A stretch of 64,000 nucleotides of DNA from Neorhizobium sp. UBA3556 (GTDB lineage Bacteria > Pseudomonadota > Alphaproteobacteria > Rhizobiales > Rhizobiaceae): NCBI GenBank assembly GCA_002376235.1, contig DFNX01000014.1:43955-107954 (forward strand), written 5' to 3'. Positions 27,401 to 35,894 of this stretch are shown here, one piece after another. Made by a program: the position numbers and the translations under genes. Numbering within the stretch: position 1 is the stretch's first letter; each line of letters opens with the position of its first letter. The notes below the pieces were generated by a model. That model searched no databases and was not told where the DNA came from. It was given only the letters and a program-made list of their open reading frames with translations.

Positions 27401-27977
27401 GTCTGCCCACCCGCTCGATACCTACAAGGATGTCCTGTCGAAACTCAGAGTGCAGACCTTTGCCGATTTCGCCACTTCCGTCCGCCAGGGGGCGACCGCC
27501 GGCCGTCTTGCCGGCACGGTGACCGGCCGTCAGGAACGCAAGACCAAGACCGGCAACAAGATGGGCATCATCACCTTTTCGGATTCATCCGGCCAGTTCG
27601 AAGCCGTGCTGTTTTCCGAGGCGCTGGCGCAATATCGCGATCTGCTGGAACCCGGAAAATCTCTGGTCATCACCGTTCAGGCCGACGAGCGGCCGGAAGG
27701 CATCGGCCTCCGCATCCAGACAGTCCAGTCGCTGGAAGAGCAGTCGATCCGCATGCAGAAGGCGCTGCGCGTCTTCGTCCGCGATTCAGGCCCCTTGAAG
27801 ACGGTCGCCAATCACCTGAACATGCGCGGTGAGGGCCTGGTTTATTTCATCGTCATCAAGGAAGACGGCCGTCGCGAGATCGAGGTGGAGCTGACGCAGA
27901 GATATCGCCTATCGCCGGAAATGGCCGCCGCGCTGAAGGCTGCGCCTGGCGTATTGGATGTCGAACTCGTCCAATAA
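24483..27977 (+). CDS. dnaE: DNA polymerase III subunit alpha
   Basis: Catalytic subunit of the replicative polymerase, 1164 residues. The order is an N-terminal PHP domain (HLRLHSAFSLLEG from about 20), the polymerase core with PGRGSGAGSLVAY near 382 and catalytic aspartates in MPDFDIDF near 425, FDFLGLKTL near 583, then a helix-hairpin-helix segment and an OB-fold near 1000. It is the main DnaE, not ImuC, judging by length and by the conserved proS-lolC-lolD-dnaE context. ATG 24483 lies 138 bases after the small hydrophobic ORF. Confidence 0.95.
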   Translation: MAEQAKTGSADEILGETPQFVHLRLHSAFSLLEGALPLKKVLGKAVADNQPAIAITDTNNLFVALEFAQKATGDGIQPIIGCQLSIDMQDQEEDRRGNQLAKLPAIVLLAANAEGYERLVDLVSRAYLGGEGVSETHICASWLDELGTAGLIALTGAASGPVDRAFREGHPAIAVQRLLRLKNLFGDRLYLELQRHGSYDRRHEHRMVDLAYEHDVPLVATNEAYFPTKGDYDAHDALMAVAHGAIVSDDSRFRLTPDHYLKSRAEMAKLFADLPEALENTVEIARRCSFILKTRNPILPRFTGVSDHPEEDERKEAAELRRQAVEGLDHRLEELGLSAGFTEKDYRERLDFELSIIERMKFPGYFLIVADFIKWAKQHNIPVGPGRGSGAGSLVAYALTITDVDPLRFSLLFERFLNPERVSMPDFDIDFCQDRREEVIRYVQRKYGREQVAQIITFGSLQARAALRDVGRVLEMPYGQVDRICKLVPNNPANPTPLSKAIEEEPKFQEEVDKEPVVGRLLDIAQKIEGLYRHASTHAAGIVIGDRPLSKLVPMYRDPRSDMPVTQFNMKWVEQAGLVKFDFLGLKTLTVLKTAVDFCRKRDIHLDLARIPLDDKLTYEMLSRGETVGVFQVESAGMRKALIGMKPDCIEDIIALVALYRPGPMENIPTYNARKHGEEEIESVHPSIDYLLKETQGVIVYQEQVMQIAQVLSGYSLGEADLLRRAMGKKIKEEMDKQSERFVDGAVKNGVSKPQAKNIFELLAKFANYGFNKSHAAAYAIVSYQTAYMKAHYPVEFLAATMTYDMGNSEKLNDFREDAGRLGIKVFPPSVQTSFRHFETGEAKIYYALAAIKGVGESAVEHITEVRGDKPFAGIEDFCMRVDPKQVNRRVLESLISAGAFDCFGHDRAQLIAGLDRIIGYMQRAQGEKISGQSDFFGSGSSSGPEKLILPTFNPWMPSEMLMREYQVLGFYLSAHPLDTYKDVLSKLRVQTFADFATSVRQGATAGRLAGTVTGRQERKTKTGNKMGIITFSDSSGQFEAVLFSEALAQYRDLLEPGKSLVITVQADERPEGIGLRIQTVQSLEEQSIRMQKALRVFVRDSGPLKTVANHLNMRGEGLVYFIVIKEDGRREIEVELTQRYRLSPEMAAALKAAPGVLDVELVQ

Positions 27978-28020
27978 TTGGCTGCGTCGTCCGCCTGACT
28001 GCTCTCAATGAAGATACGCT

Positions 28021-29205
28021 TCAGAGGCGGGTTTCGCCGCGACTGTCACCAGTCCCGGCGTGATCGTCGCTGGCCAGTTTGACCTGATTTCGACCGGCAT
28101 TCTTCGCGTTATAGAGCGCAAGATCTGCCCGTTGATAAGCCTCGGCCAATCCATTAGCCGTTGACAGTGGAGAGACGCCGAAACTCGCCGTGACGGTCAG
28201 GCTTTCGGGAAGATCCGGCAGGGTCATTGCCGCTCCGCGAAGAGCCTGTGCAAACAGAACTGCTGAGCCGATTTCCGTCTCCGGCAGGAAGATTGCGAAT
28301 TCCTCGCCGCCGATACGCCCGATTGCAGCTCTCTTGGGCGCACTATCATTCATAAGCTGACCAAAACCTTTGATCACCAGATCTCCGACATGATGCCCAT
28401 AAGTGTCGTTGATACGCTTGAAATGGTCGAGGTCACAGAGGATCACGGCATGGCTGCCATTCGGTGCTTTGTCCAGAAGGGCGCGAACTTGCCGATCGAA
28501 GCCGCGTCTGTTGGCGAGTGTCGAAAGTGTGTCTCGCTCTGATTCACTTCTCTGATCTGCCATGATCTCGAGCACGAGCGCCGCAAGCAGGGTGAGCCCG
28601 ACGGCGACGACGAGAATGGCCGTAGCGCTTTGAGAGATCAGCGCATAATTGGTGTGGATATAATCTTTGGCGACGGTGCCCGACCCGACGAGTATCGCCA
28701 GCCCCGCCTTGGCAAAGAAATGCAGGCCGGTGATCAGCATCAGGATGCCGAGAAAGCGGTCGATCACTTGCCGCCCGCGGGATGAAAGCACGACGAAGGC
28801 GCTGTCGAGAAGCACGACCGCAAAAGGGCTCTGATAGGAAAACGCCTGCAGCGGCGTCCCGCGAGGCAGGTCGTAGATCACATAACTGAGCGTGATGCTT
28901 GCAGCGATGAAGAAAGTGGCGATGCGTTTGTCGAGCTGCCGACCGTAAAGATGCCCGATACCGACCCGAAGCAGCATCATGCCGATCAGAACTGTCGCGA
29001 AAGCGCCCAGCGCCCAGATTTTCGAATTGCTGGTATAGGCGACCAGAAGCTCACAGAGCGCGGATAGCGATGCTATGCCGAACCCCGCGGCAAACCAGAG
29101 TGCGGCCAGGCGGGATCGGCTGCGGGTGGCGACAACGGCAAAGACCGCGCTGAAACAGACCGCAACAACGAAATTTACGCCAAGGAAGAACGCGACACCG
29201 TTCAT
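28021..29205 (-). CDS. Membrane-bound diguanylate cyclase
   Basis: Predicted to make cyclic di-GMP from two GTP. The 394-residue protein has about six or seven N-terminal transmembrane helices (1-210) and a C-terminal GGDEF domain (about 225-385) with an intact active-site motif RIGGEEF. The RxxD inhibitory site normally found five residues before the motif is absent, so product feedback may be missing. No other sensory domain is visible; the membrane part is probably the sensor. Convergent with dnaE, 43 bases apart. Confidence 0.88.
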   Translation of the reverse strand: MNGVAFFLGVNFVVAVCFSAVFAVVATRSRSRLAALWFAAGFGIASLSALCELLVAYTSNSKIWALGAFATVLIGMMLLRVGIGHLYGRQLDKRIATFFIAASITLSYVIYDLPRGTPLQAFSYQSPFAVVLLDSAFVVLSSRGRQVIDRFLGILMLITGLHFFAKAGLAILVGSGTVAKDYIHTNYALISQSATAILVVAVGLTLLAALVLEIMADQRSESERDTLSTLANRRGFDRQVRALLDKAPNGSHAVILCDLDHFKRINDTYGHHVGDLVIKGFGQLMNDSAPKRAAIGRIGGEEFAIFLPETEIGSAVLFAQALRGAAMTLPDLPESLTVTASFGVSPLSTANGLAEAYQRADLALYNAKNAGRNQVKLASDDHAGTGDSRGETRL

Positions 29206-29675
29206 CGATCCATCGCAACGGTCATGAGGCAGCCCGGTATCCGTGCGTATGCCTTATTGAGTAGAAAACAAATGCTTGCCGCTCGCTTATATCGGTAGCC
29301 GAGCTGCGATCAATTAGCAGATATATCAATGGACAAATTGCTCTTCGCGATCCGTACGGAAACGTCATCGCTGATGGATGAATGCGCCGAAACCCATCCT
29401 CCCCGGAGGACGGTCATGGAAGAAAAACAACACATAACCGTCCAGCACTGATGGAAGCGTAACACGTGGGGGACACGAGTTTCGGGGGTACTTCCATGCC
29501 GCGTAGGTAGAAATCGAACATGGTCGCAATGTGACGTGGTGAAAGCTTTTCTGTTCGACTTTCGTCTATGTGCTGGCTAGACGAATATTCGCATCGCAAC
29601 CCCTTTGCTGCGATACGATGTGTCTAAGCAAGTTGCGATGCTTTGTTGCCCTTGCGGAGAGGTGGTTTTCCTTAA
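29206..29675. other. Intergenic region without a supported gene
   Basis: Between the cyclase and the transpeptidase, 470 bases carry no convincing gene. A 40-codon plus-strand frame (29329-29451) lacks a ribosome site at its start; inside it GGAGG at 29405-29409 sits properly before an ATG at 29416 that would encode only 11 residues. A 9-base inverted repeat GCATCGCAA/TTGCGATGC (29591-29599 with 29633-29641) precedes the transpeptidase 3' end. Confidence 0.5.
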
Positions 29676-31007
29676 TTAATACAGACCGATACCGCCGATA
29701 TATGAATCTCTTTTCGAACGGCGCACAGGCTTCGGTTCGCTCTGCGTGAGGCCGGCCTGGGCGATATTCGCGTGGGAGCGGGTCAGCGTTACGAAATCGG
29801 TACCCTTGCCGGTCTCCGGGCCTAGGCCCTGGTCGGTTATCGTCAGCGAAGTGCCATTTGTCATCAGTTCGCCGATCCGTTCGCGCACGTCTTTCGAAAT
29901 GTCGAGGCGATCAAGCGCCACGACCGCCGCATTCGGCAGGTTGGCATCGCTCGGCTTGTCGATGCCGAGTTGCTTCATCTCGTCCTCTGTCATCTCGTTC
30001 TTCAACGTGACTGCATGCCATTCCGCCGTCTCCGCATTGCGCTCGAGATGGTCTGCGGTGAAGAAATGCGTGCCGAGCGCCTGTTCCGGGTCCTTGATGC
30101 CGATCGGCGCTTCGAACAGCGGCTCGAAATTGCGACGCACGAGGATCTGTCCGGCCGGAGGTGTATTTTCTCCGGCAGAATTATAGAGCGCAGCAAGGAA
30201 TTCCTTGCTGGTCAGCGTACCGCCGCTCGGTAGACCCTTCCACCGCTTGTAGCCGGCGATCGCTTCGCGTGTCATCGGGCCTGCAATGCCGTCTGCAACG
30301 CCTGCATCGAAGCCGAGATCCGTCAGATGGGTCTGGACATCAAGCATGGTCTCGCGCGCACCGCGGCGATGGATGAGGATGCGCAAAGGGGCTGAATCTT
30401 CGGGAATGACGGCCTGCAGCGAGCCTGTCGGCATCGGATCGGTGCCGGCCATCGCCACATCGTAAGAGCCGTCGGCCGCCTTCTTCATCGCGGTCGGACG
30501 CAGATCTGTATTCGGAAACAGAGGCTCCGAAGGCAGACGCTTCAGCGGCACGAAGAGATTGGCGTTGTCGATTTTGACCGGCTTTACCGGTGCATCGGAA
30601 ATCACCACATGCACGCCGCGCTCGGTCATGTCGTAGATCGCCTTGGCGGTCCCGGTCGGAATACGAACGCAGCCATGCGATGCCGGGTAGTTCGGCACGT
30701 TACCCTCGTGAAGCGCGATGCCGGACCATGTCAGGCGCTGCATGAAGGGCATGGGCGCGTTCGAATAGATGTTGGATTCGTGATACTTGCGCTTCTCAAG
30801 AATGGAGAAGATGCCGCTCGGCGTGGTGTGCCCGGCCTTGCCTGTCGAGACCTTCGAAGTCGTGACGACTTGTTCGCCGTCATAGACCGTCATCGACTGC
30901 TGGTCTTTCGAAACGATGATCTGAAGTGTTGCGGTGTCGGCAAAAGCAGACTGAGAAAGGATGGTCCCGGACAGGAGTCCGAGGCTGAACAAAACGCCAC
31001 GCAACAT
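29676..31007 (-). CDS. L,D-transpeptidase with peptidoglycan-binding domain
   Basis: Periplasmic YkuD-family enzyme that forms 3-3 crosslinks in peptidoglycan or attaches proteins to it. The 443-residue protein has a signal peptide (1-23, ending SAFA), a catalytic domain (about 27-140) with H100 and the motif SHGCVRIP whose nucleophile is C113, and a peptidoglycan-binding domain (about 220-275, DVQTHLTDLGFDAG). The C-terminal ~160 residues show no domain I know. L,D-transpeptidases are numerous in rhizobia, which use them in polar growth. Confidence 0.9.
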   Translation of the reverse strand: MLRGVLFSLGLLSGTILSQSAFADTATLQIIVSKDQQSMTVYDGEQVVTTSKVSTGKAGHTTPSGIFSILEKRKYHESNIYSNAPMPFMQRLTWSGIALHEGNVPNYPASHGCVRIPTGTAKAIYDMTERGVHVVISDAPVKPVKIDNANLFVPLKRLPSEPLFPNTDLRPTAMKKAADGSYDVAMAGTDPMPTGSLQAVIPEDSAPLRILIHRRGARETMLDVQTHLTDLGFDAGVADGIAGPMTREAIAGYKRWKGLPSGGTLTSKEFLAALYNSAGENTPPAGQILVRRNFEPLFEAPIGIKDPEQALGTHFFTADHLERNAETAEWHAVTLKNEMTEDEMKQLGIDKPSDANLPNAAVVALDRLDISKDVRERIGELMTNGTSLTITDQGLGPETGKGTDFVTLTRSHANIAQAGLTQSEPKPVRRSKRDSYIGGIGLY

Positions 31008-31145
31008 GAAGACCTCTTACGCATTACAATGGTCTGCAATTTAGCGTGTTAAACTTAATGAAAATTTTCTGAAAAGTGGCGGGATCGTGTCAAATCATCA
31101 CGTTCCTGCGATTTTGAAACAAATTCTGAGGCCGCCGCAACAGGT

Positions 31146-32432
31146 CTATCGACGCTTGTCGCCGAACGTATATCCGGTCTCCACCGCTGCCTTGCCGAAC
31201 TTGTTCCGAAGCTTGTCCATGGCCGCTTCCGCCGCGGCCCGCCTTCCTGCCTGTTGGTCCACCAGATCCGGCGGATCGGCAAGTGCCGGATCGCAAAGAT
31301 CGGTCACTCCGATGCCGAGAAGACGAAACTTCGTGCCGTCTGTCTCCTTGTCCATCAGCGAAAGGCCGGTGCGGAAAATCCTGTCGGCAAGCTGAGTGGG
31401 ATCCTCCAGCCGCTTGTTGCGCGTCCGGCTCTTGAAGTCGGCGGTCTTCATCTTGAGCACGACCGTATGGCCGGCAATTTCATGCTTTTTCAAACGTGCG
31501 GAAACTTTTTCAGACAGCCGCCGCAGTATCGGCACGAGGTCGTCGTGGCGGGAAATGTCATCGAAGAAGGTCGTCTCTGCCGAAACGCTTTTGGCTTCGT
31601 CATTGGTGTGGACTTCGCGTTCATCCATGCCGCGCGCCAGCCGATACAGGCGTTGCCCCATGGAGCCATAGCGACGCATCAAATCGCCTTCTTCCATCTG
31701 CTGCAACTGGCCGATCGTTCTGATGCCGTCGGCCTCAAGCGTGCTGTTGAAAGCCTTGCCGACACCCCAGATCGTGGTGACGGGCCGGGGGGCGAGAAAG
31801 TCTTTGGCTTCTGCCTCGCCGATGACGGAAAAACCGCGCGGCTTCTGCAGGTCGGAAGCGACCTTGGCGAGGAATTTGCAATAGGAAAGGCCGATGGAAA
31901 CCGAAATCCCGAGTTCGCTCTCGACGCGCCGCGCGAACTTGGCAAGGATACGCGCCGGTGGATCGCGGTGCAGGCGTTCGGTGCCGGCCAGTTCGAGAAA
32001 CGCCTCATCGATCGACAGAGGTTGGACGAGTGGCGTAAGCTCAATCATCATCTCCCGTATCTGTCGGCCAACGCTGACATATTTCTCCATGTCGGGCCGG
32101 ATGACGACCGCATTGGGGCAGAGTTCCAGTGCCTTGAACATCGGCATGGCTGATCTGACACCGCTGATCCGGGCTATGTAGCAGGCTGTGGATACAACGC
32201 CGCGCTTGCCGCCGCCGATGATGACCGGCTTGTCGGCAAGCTCCGGATTATCCCGCTTTTCGATCGTTGCATAAAAGGCGTCGCAATCGATATGCGCCAG
32301 CGTCAGGTCGTAGAGTTCACGGTGATAAAGGAGACGCGGCGAGCCGCATTTGCGGCAACGGCGCGTTTCGACCTTCTGCTCGGCAAGGCAGTCGCGACAG
32401 AAACCGGTTAGTGGGTCGACCGAGGATGTCAT
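31146..32432 (-). CDS. dinB: DNA polymerase IV with N-terminal zinc ribbon
   Basis: Y-family translesion polymerase, 428 residues from ATG 32432. Catalytic acidic residues lie in AHIDCDAFYATIEKR (about 46-60) and SIDEAFLEL. Ahead of the polymerase core is a four-cysteine zinc-ribbon-like segment (C12, C15, C26, C29), which most DinB proteins lack. No C-terminal beta-clamp motif could be judged with certainty. The frame is open 17 codons further upstream but that part is not needed. No clear LexA box was seen. Confidence 0.92.
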   Translation of the reverse strand: MTSSVDPLTGFCRDCLAEQKVETRRCRKCGSPRLLYHRELYDLTLAHIDCDAFYATIEKRDNPELADKPVIIGGGKRGVVSTACYIARISGVRSAMPMFKALELCPNAVVIRPDMEKYVSVGRQIREMMIELTPLVQPLSIDEAFLELAGTERLHRDPPARILAKFARRVESELGISVSIGLSYCKFLAKVASDLQKPRGFSVIGEAEAKDFLAPRPVTTIWGVGKAFNSTLEADGIRTIGQLQQMEEGDLMRRYGSMGQRLYRLARGMDEREVHTNDEAKSVSAETTFFDDISRHDDLVPILRRLSEKVSARLKKHEIAGHTVVLKMKTADFKSRTRNKRLEDPTQLADRIFRTGLSLMDKETDGTKFRLLGIGVTDLCDPALADPPDLVDQQAGRRAAAEAAMDKLRNKFGKAAVETGYTFGDKRR

Positions 32433-32547
32433 GTCAGGAACAAAGATTGAACATTTGCACGATAAGGCGCATTCGAACGACACTCAAGAGTGCCAACGTC
32501 CGTCCACATTCATTTGTTCACGGCATAGGTCTGCCTGTTGCGAAGCC

Positions 32548-33192
32548 TTAAGGCTGGCCGATATGAGTGCGGATGAGATCTCCCGCCTGCGCCCATCCCA
32601 TCGCTCTAGCAATGCCGTCATCCGGTTTTGGCGCCAGAAGATGCAGTGGAGAGTCCGGCATCATGTGCAGCACGAGGCAGTTTTCGACATGATCCCGCAC
32701 CGAGTGAAGGTTATGCGCCATGTCGTCGATGAAGACCGAGGGCAGGGGGCGTTCGCCGTGGATGCGACGCATTACCGGCCCTTTCGGTTCTTCCGTTGCG
32801 ACAAGAGGGAAGTCGAAGCCGAGGCGGTCAAGCAGGCGGCGGCGCGGCTCGCTATAGCGTGGCGGCATTGCGGTGAGAAACAGCACATCCGCTTCCGTCC
32901 CGAGCGTATTGAGCGTGTCGAGAGCCAGATCGAAGGGTGTCTGCCATTCTTCCTGCTGCTCGAAGAAGGAGCCGATCAACTGTTTGACGGCCATGTCTTC
33001 GATTGCAATCTCCGTGCCGACAGAAACGATATTGCCGGTGAGCCGGAATGAGCGCGGCAGCAGTTCCAGTCCATCTCTTTTCAGATAGTCTTCGAAAGGC
33101 GCGAAGAACTGCAGGACCACGTCATCCACGTCGCACACGATAAGCGGCCGGTCTTTCAGGCTGACATGTGAAAGGTCGAGGATCTCGCTCAT
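32548..33192 (-). CDS. HAD-superfamily-like protein
   Basis: A 214-residue cytoplasmic protein with the haloacid-dehalogenase motif order: VCDVDDVVLQF (motif I, about 22-32), FLTAMPP (motif II), EPKGPVM (lysine of motif III) and FIDDMAHNL (motif IV). It is probably a phosphatase of unknown substrate. Motif I has DVDDV rather than the usual DxDGT, so activity should not be taken for granted. ATG 33192; the DUF3572 gene ends two bases upstream (33195), so the two form a pair. Confidence 0.75.
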   Translation of the reverse strand: MSEILDLSHVSLKDRPLIVCDVDDVVLQFFAPFEDYLKRDGLELLPRSFRLTGNIVSVGTEIAIEDMAVKQLIGSFFEQQEEWQTPFDLALDTLNTLGTEADVLFLTAMPPRYSEPRRRLLDRLGFDFPLVATEEPKGPVMRRIHGERPLPSVFIDDMAHNLHSVRDHVENCLVLHMMPDSPLHLLAPKPDDGIARAMGWAQAGDLIRTHIGQP

Positions 33193-33194
33193 GA

Positions 33195-33503
33195 TCAATA
33201 GTCTCCAGGTCCGAAATAGGGACCGGAATAATGGTGATGCGCGGCAATAACCGTCTCCGGCTTCGTGCCCGTCGCCTCGCAAAAGGCCAAAAGTGTCGGC
33301 TCGTGGCCCATCACGAAATCGATCATGCCGGCAAGAAAGCCGGGATCCGAAATGGCCGACCGTATCTGGTCAGGTGCCACGCCTGACAGCGCAAGAAAAC
33401 GCTGCAGCATATCGGGCTCGCCCGCCATCCATGCGAGCACGGCAGAGGCCGTCTCCTCCGCTTCGATACGTTTCGCGTTTTGTGCTGTCGTTTTTGCCGG
33501 CAT
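33195..33503 (-). CDS. DUF3572 family protein
   Basis: A 102-residue protein of unknown function, probably cytoplasmic and mainly helical. Features typical of the family are AEETASAVLAWMAGEPDMLQRF near the start and a C-terminal HHHYSGPYFGPGDY tail. The family is found in alphaproteobacteria beside divK, as here, where it is divergent with a 131-base promoter region between. ATG 33503 fits known lengths; the upstream open frame runs through the shared promoter region. Confidence 0.82.
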   Translation of the reverse strand: MPAKTTAQNAKRIEAEETASAVLAWMAGEPDMLQRFLALSGVAPDQIRSAISDPGFLAGMIDFVMGHEPTLLAFCEATGTKPETVIAAHHHYSGPYFGPGDY

Positions 33504-33537
33504 TTTTCGGGAGTTACCTCTTCTCAACCAAATGGCC

Positions 33538-33543
33538 TTAACC
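33538..33543 (+). promoter_or_regulatory. CtrA-type half-site in the divK promoter region
   Basis: TTAACC, the half-site of the CtrA consensus TTAA-N7-TTAAC, lies 92 bases before divK. No second half is present at the proper spacing. A CcrM-type GANTC site (GAATC, about 33568) is nearby. CtrA control of divK is known in Caulobacter and rhizobia; for this site it is inference. Confidence 0.3.
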
Positions 33544-33634
33544 TTGGCGAAACAGAGCTCAATGGAATCGGCCATTTTGAAGCTTATATATCGAAGATAC
33601 GCTTTTGAAGGCGCGATTTGAGGAATGGATCGCA

Positions 33635-34006
33635 ATGCCCAAACGGGTCATGATTGTCGAAGACAACGAGCTGAACATGAAGCTCTTCCGCGATCTGATC
33701 GAAGCGTCGGGCTACGAAACGATCCAGACCCGCAACGGTATGGAAGCGCTTGATCTGGCCCGCAAGCACCGTCCCGATCTGATCCTGATGGATATCCAGT
33801 TGCCGGAAGTCTCAGGCCTGGAAGTCACCAAATGGCTGAAGGAAGACGACGAACTGCATGTCATTCCAGTCATCGCAGTCACGGCCTTTGCGATGAAGGG
33901 GGACGAGGAGCGCATCCGCCAGGGCGGTTGCGAAGCCTATGTCTCCAAGCCGATCTCGGTGCCGAAATTTATCGAAACGATCAAGACTTATCTCGGCGAC
34001 GCATGA
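33635..34006 (+). CDS. divK: Cell-cycle response regulator DivK
   Basis: Single-domain receiver that, when phosphorylated, changes the activity of DivJ/PleC-type kinases and lowers CtrA output. The 123-residue protein has acidic residues E9-D10, the phosphorylation site D53 (MDIQLPEVSG), a T/S switch region (VTAFAM) and K in SKPIS. D53 is the same number as in Caulobacter DivK. ATG 33635 is the family start; earlier in-frame codons are not needed. pleD follows after 16 bases. Confidence 0.95.
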   Translation: MPKRVMIVEDNELNMKLFRDLIEASGYETIQTRNGMEALDLARKHRPDLILMDIQLPEVSGLEVTKWLKEDDELHVIPVIAVTAFAMKGDEERIRQGGCEAYVSKPISVPKFIETIKTYLGDA

Positions 34007-34022
34007 TGCGGGGAGCGTGGGC

Positions 34023-35393
34023 ATGACAGCGCGGATACTTGTGGTCGATGACATCCCGGCAAATGTGAAGCTTCTCGAAGCGCGTCTTCTCGCCGAATAT
34101 TTCGACGTGCTGACGGCCGATGACGGCTATAAGGCATTGGCGATCTGCGAAAATACGCAGCTCGACCTGATATTGCTCGATATCATGATGCCCGGCATCG
34201 ATGGTTTCGAGGTATGCGAACGCCTGAAGGCCAATCCGAAGACGGCTCATATCCCGGTCGTCATGGTAACGGCTCTCGATCAGCCTTCCGACCGGGTTCG
34301 CGGCCTGAAAGCCGGTGCCGATGACTTTCTGACCAAGCCGGTCAATGACGTTCAGCTGATTTCCCGCGTCCGCAGCCTCGTGCGCCTCAAGGCGCTGAGC
34401 GATGAATTGCGCATTCGCGCCGACACGGCACATAGCCTAGTGATGGAAGACATGCTGAAGGGCGCAGACGGCCGTGACGATATCGGTCAGGTTCTGCTCG
34501 TCGATGGTCGTGCAAGCTCGCAGGAGCGCATCGTCAGGGCGCTGAAGCCGGTCTGCAATGTCGTTGCGATGTCCGATCCGCAGGCTGCAATTTTCGAAGC
34601 GGCTGAAAACAATTTCGATCTCGTCATCGTCAACGCCAATTTCGACGACCACGATCCATTGCGCCTCTGCTCGCAGCTCCGTTCGCTGGAGAGGACACGT
34701 TTCCTGCCGATCCTGCTGGCCGCCGAAGCCAGCGCCGAGGACATGATCGTTCGTGCACTCGACCTTGGCGTCAACGATTATATCGTTCGTCCCATCGATC
34801 CGAACGAATTGCTGGCGCGCACACTCACCCAGATCAAGCGAAAGCGTTACAACGACCGCCTGCGGATGAGCGTCAAACATACGATCGAGCTTGCCGTCAC
34901 CGATGCGCTGACCGGCCTCAACAACCGTCGTTATCTCGACAATCACCTGAAAGTTCTGTTCACGCGTGCCGCAGTGCGATCCCGGCCTCTGTCGATCTGC
35001 CTCATGGACATCGATCGCTTCAAGCAGGTGAATGACACCTATGGCCACGACGCGGGTGACGAAGCGTTGCGTGAGTTTTCAACCCGTATCCGGTCAACCG
35101 TTCGGGGCGCTGATCTTGCGTGCCGTTATGGTGGCGAAGAATTCGTCGTGGTCATGCCCGATACGGATGCGGCTGCAGCGGCAGCTGTCGCCGAGCGTTT
35201 GCGCGCCATTATTGAAAAGACTCCTTTCGTGCTGAAAAGCGCAGGCACCGCGATCAGCCTGACGGCTTCTTTCGGGCTTTCCTGCAGCACTGGAGATGCC
35301 GATACGCCGGAGCAATTGCTCAAGCAGGCCGATCAGGCATTGTACAGGGCAAAGGCCGAAGGCAGAAACCGCGTTGTCGCTAACGCCGCCTGA
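34023..35393 (+). CDS. pleD: Response regulator diguanylate cyclase PleD
   Basis: Makes c-di-GMP during cell-pole development. The 456-residue protein has a receiver with phosphorylation site D53 (LLDIMMPGID), a second degenerate receiver (about 150-285) and a GGDEF domain with motif CRYGGEEF. The inhibitory RxxD site is present as RGAD five residues earlier, so product inhibition should be intact, unlike in the membrane cyclase at 28021-29205. In one unit with divK, as in other rhizobia. Confidence 0.95.
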   Translation: MTARILVVDDIPANVKLLEARLLAEYFDVLTADDGYKALAICENTQLDLILLDIMMPGIDGFEVCERLKANPKTAHIPVVMVTALDQPSDRVRGLKAGADDFLTKPVNDVQLISRVRSLVRLKALSDELRIRADTAHSLVMEDMLKGADGRDDIGQVLLVDGRASSQERIVRALKPVCNVVAMSDPQAAIFEAAENNFDLVIVNANFDDHDPLRLCSQLRSLERTRFLPILLAAEASAEDMIVRALDLGVNDYIVRPIDPNELLARTLTQIKRKRYNDRLRMSVKHTIELAVTDALTGLNNRRYLDNHLKVLFTRAAVRSRPLSICLMDIDRFKQVNDTYGHDAGDEALREFSTRIRSTVRGADLACRYGGEEFVVVMPDTDAAAAAAVAERLRAIIEKTPFVLKSAGTAISLTASFGLSCSTGDADTPEQLLKQADQALYRAKAEGRNRVVANAA

Positions 35394-35860
35394 CCGCGAA
35401 TCGGCTCGAGGCGATCTCGCACTGCAGCGGAGTTTTCGTAAGCGTTTGATCTTGTTCCATGGTTTGGAGCGGTGATTGGGCTTTGCCGACTGGATTAATC
35501 ACAGTTTTGTGGCATTGCGGAAATGCTTGGTGGCTATCCGCCGAGCAGAAATTCAGCGGGCTTTTTCTCGGTTCCTGAAATGTTAAAATCCGGGTGATGA
35601 TGAGACATTTTAAGGATAGCCGAGTTTAGATCGTTGCAATTCCACGGATGATTGTGCCGTATCCCCAATTTCTGCGGAATTAATTCCCTGATGGTTGTAG
35701 CCGCAAAGAAAAGATGCTGATCGTTTTGCCTGCTTTACTTCGCTGTCATTGATGAATGTTAAGTTGGCGATCGTCGAAAGATGCAAATTTTAACCAACAG
35801 CAAAGCCATTTTTTCCGGCCAGTTAAGAATCTATTGATTTTCTTTTTCCTTTGCGCAATT

Positions 35861-35889
35861 TTGAAGCCAACGACAAACATGTGCCTTAA
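35861..35889 (+). promoter_or_regulatory. Sigma-70-like promoter of a candidate small RNA
   Basis: TTGAAG (35861-35866), a 17-base spacer and CCTTAA (35884-35889) form a plausible housekeeping promoter, with a start expected near 35895. The only thing downstream before a terminator is a structured non-coding stretch. Confidence 0.45.
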
Positions 35890-35894
35890 GTGGC

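Noticed and set aside
24318..27410. 1030-codon open frame on the minus strand
   Set aside because: It lies wholly antisense to dnaE, whose product is clear; the frame is open because of the high-GC codon pattern.
29414..29599. 61-codon minus-strand frame between cyclase and transpeptidase
   Set aside because: No ribosome site and no recognisable protein features.
32350..33051. 233-codon plus-strand frame opposite dinB and the HAD gene
   Set aside because: Composition fits an antisense shadow; both minus-strand genes have clear motifs.
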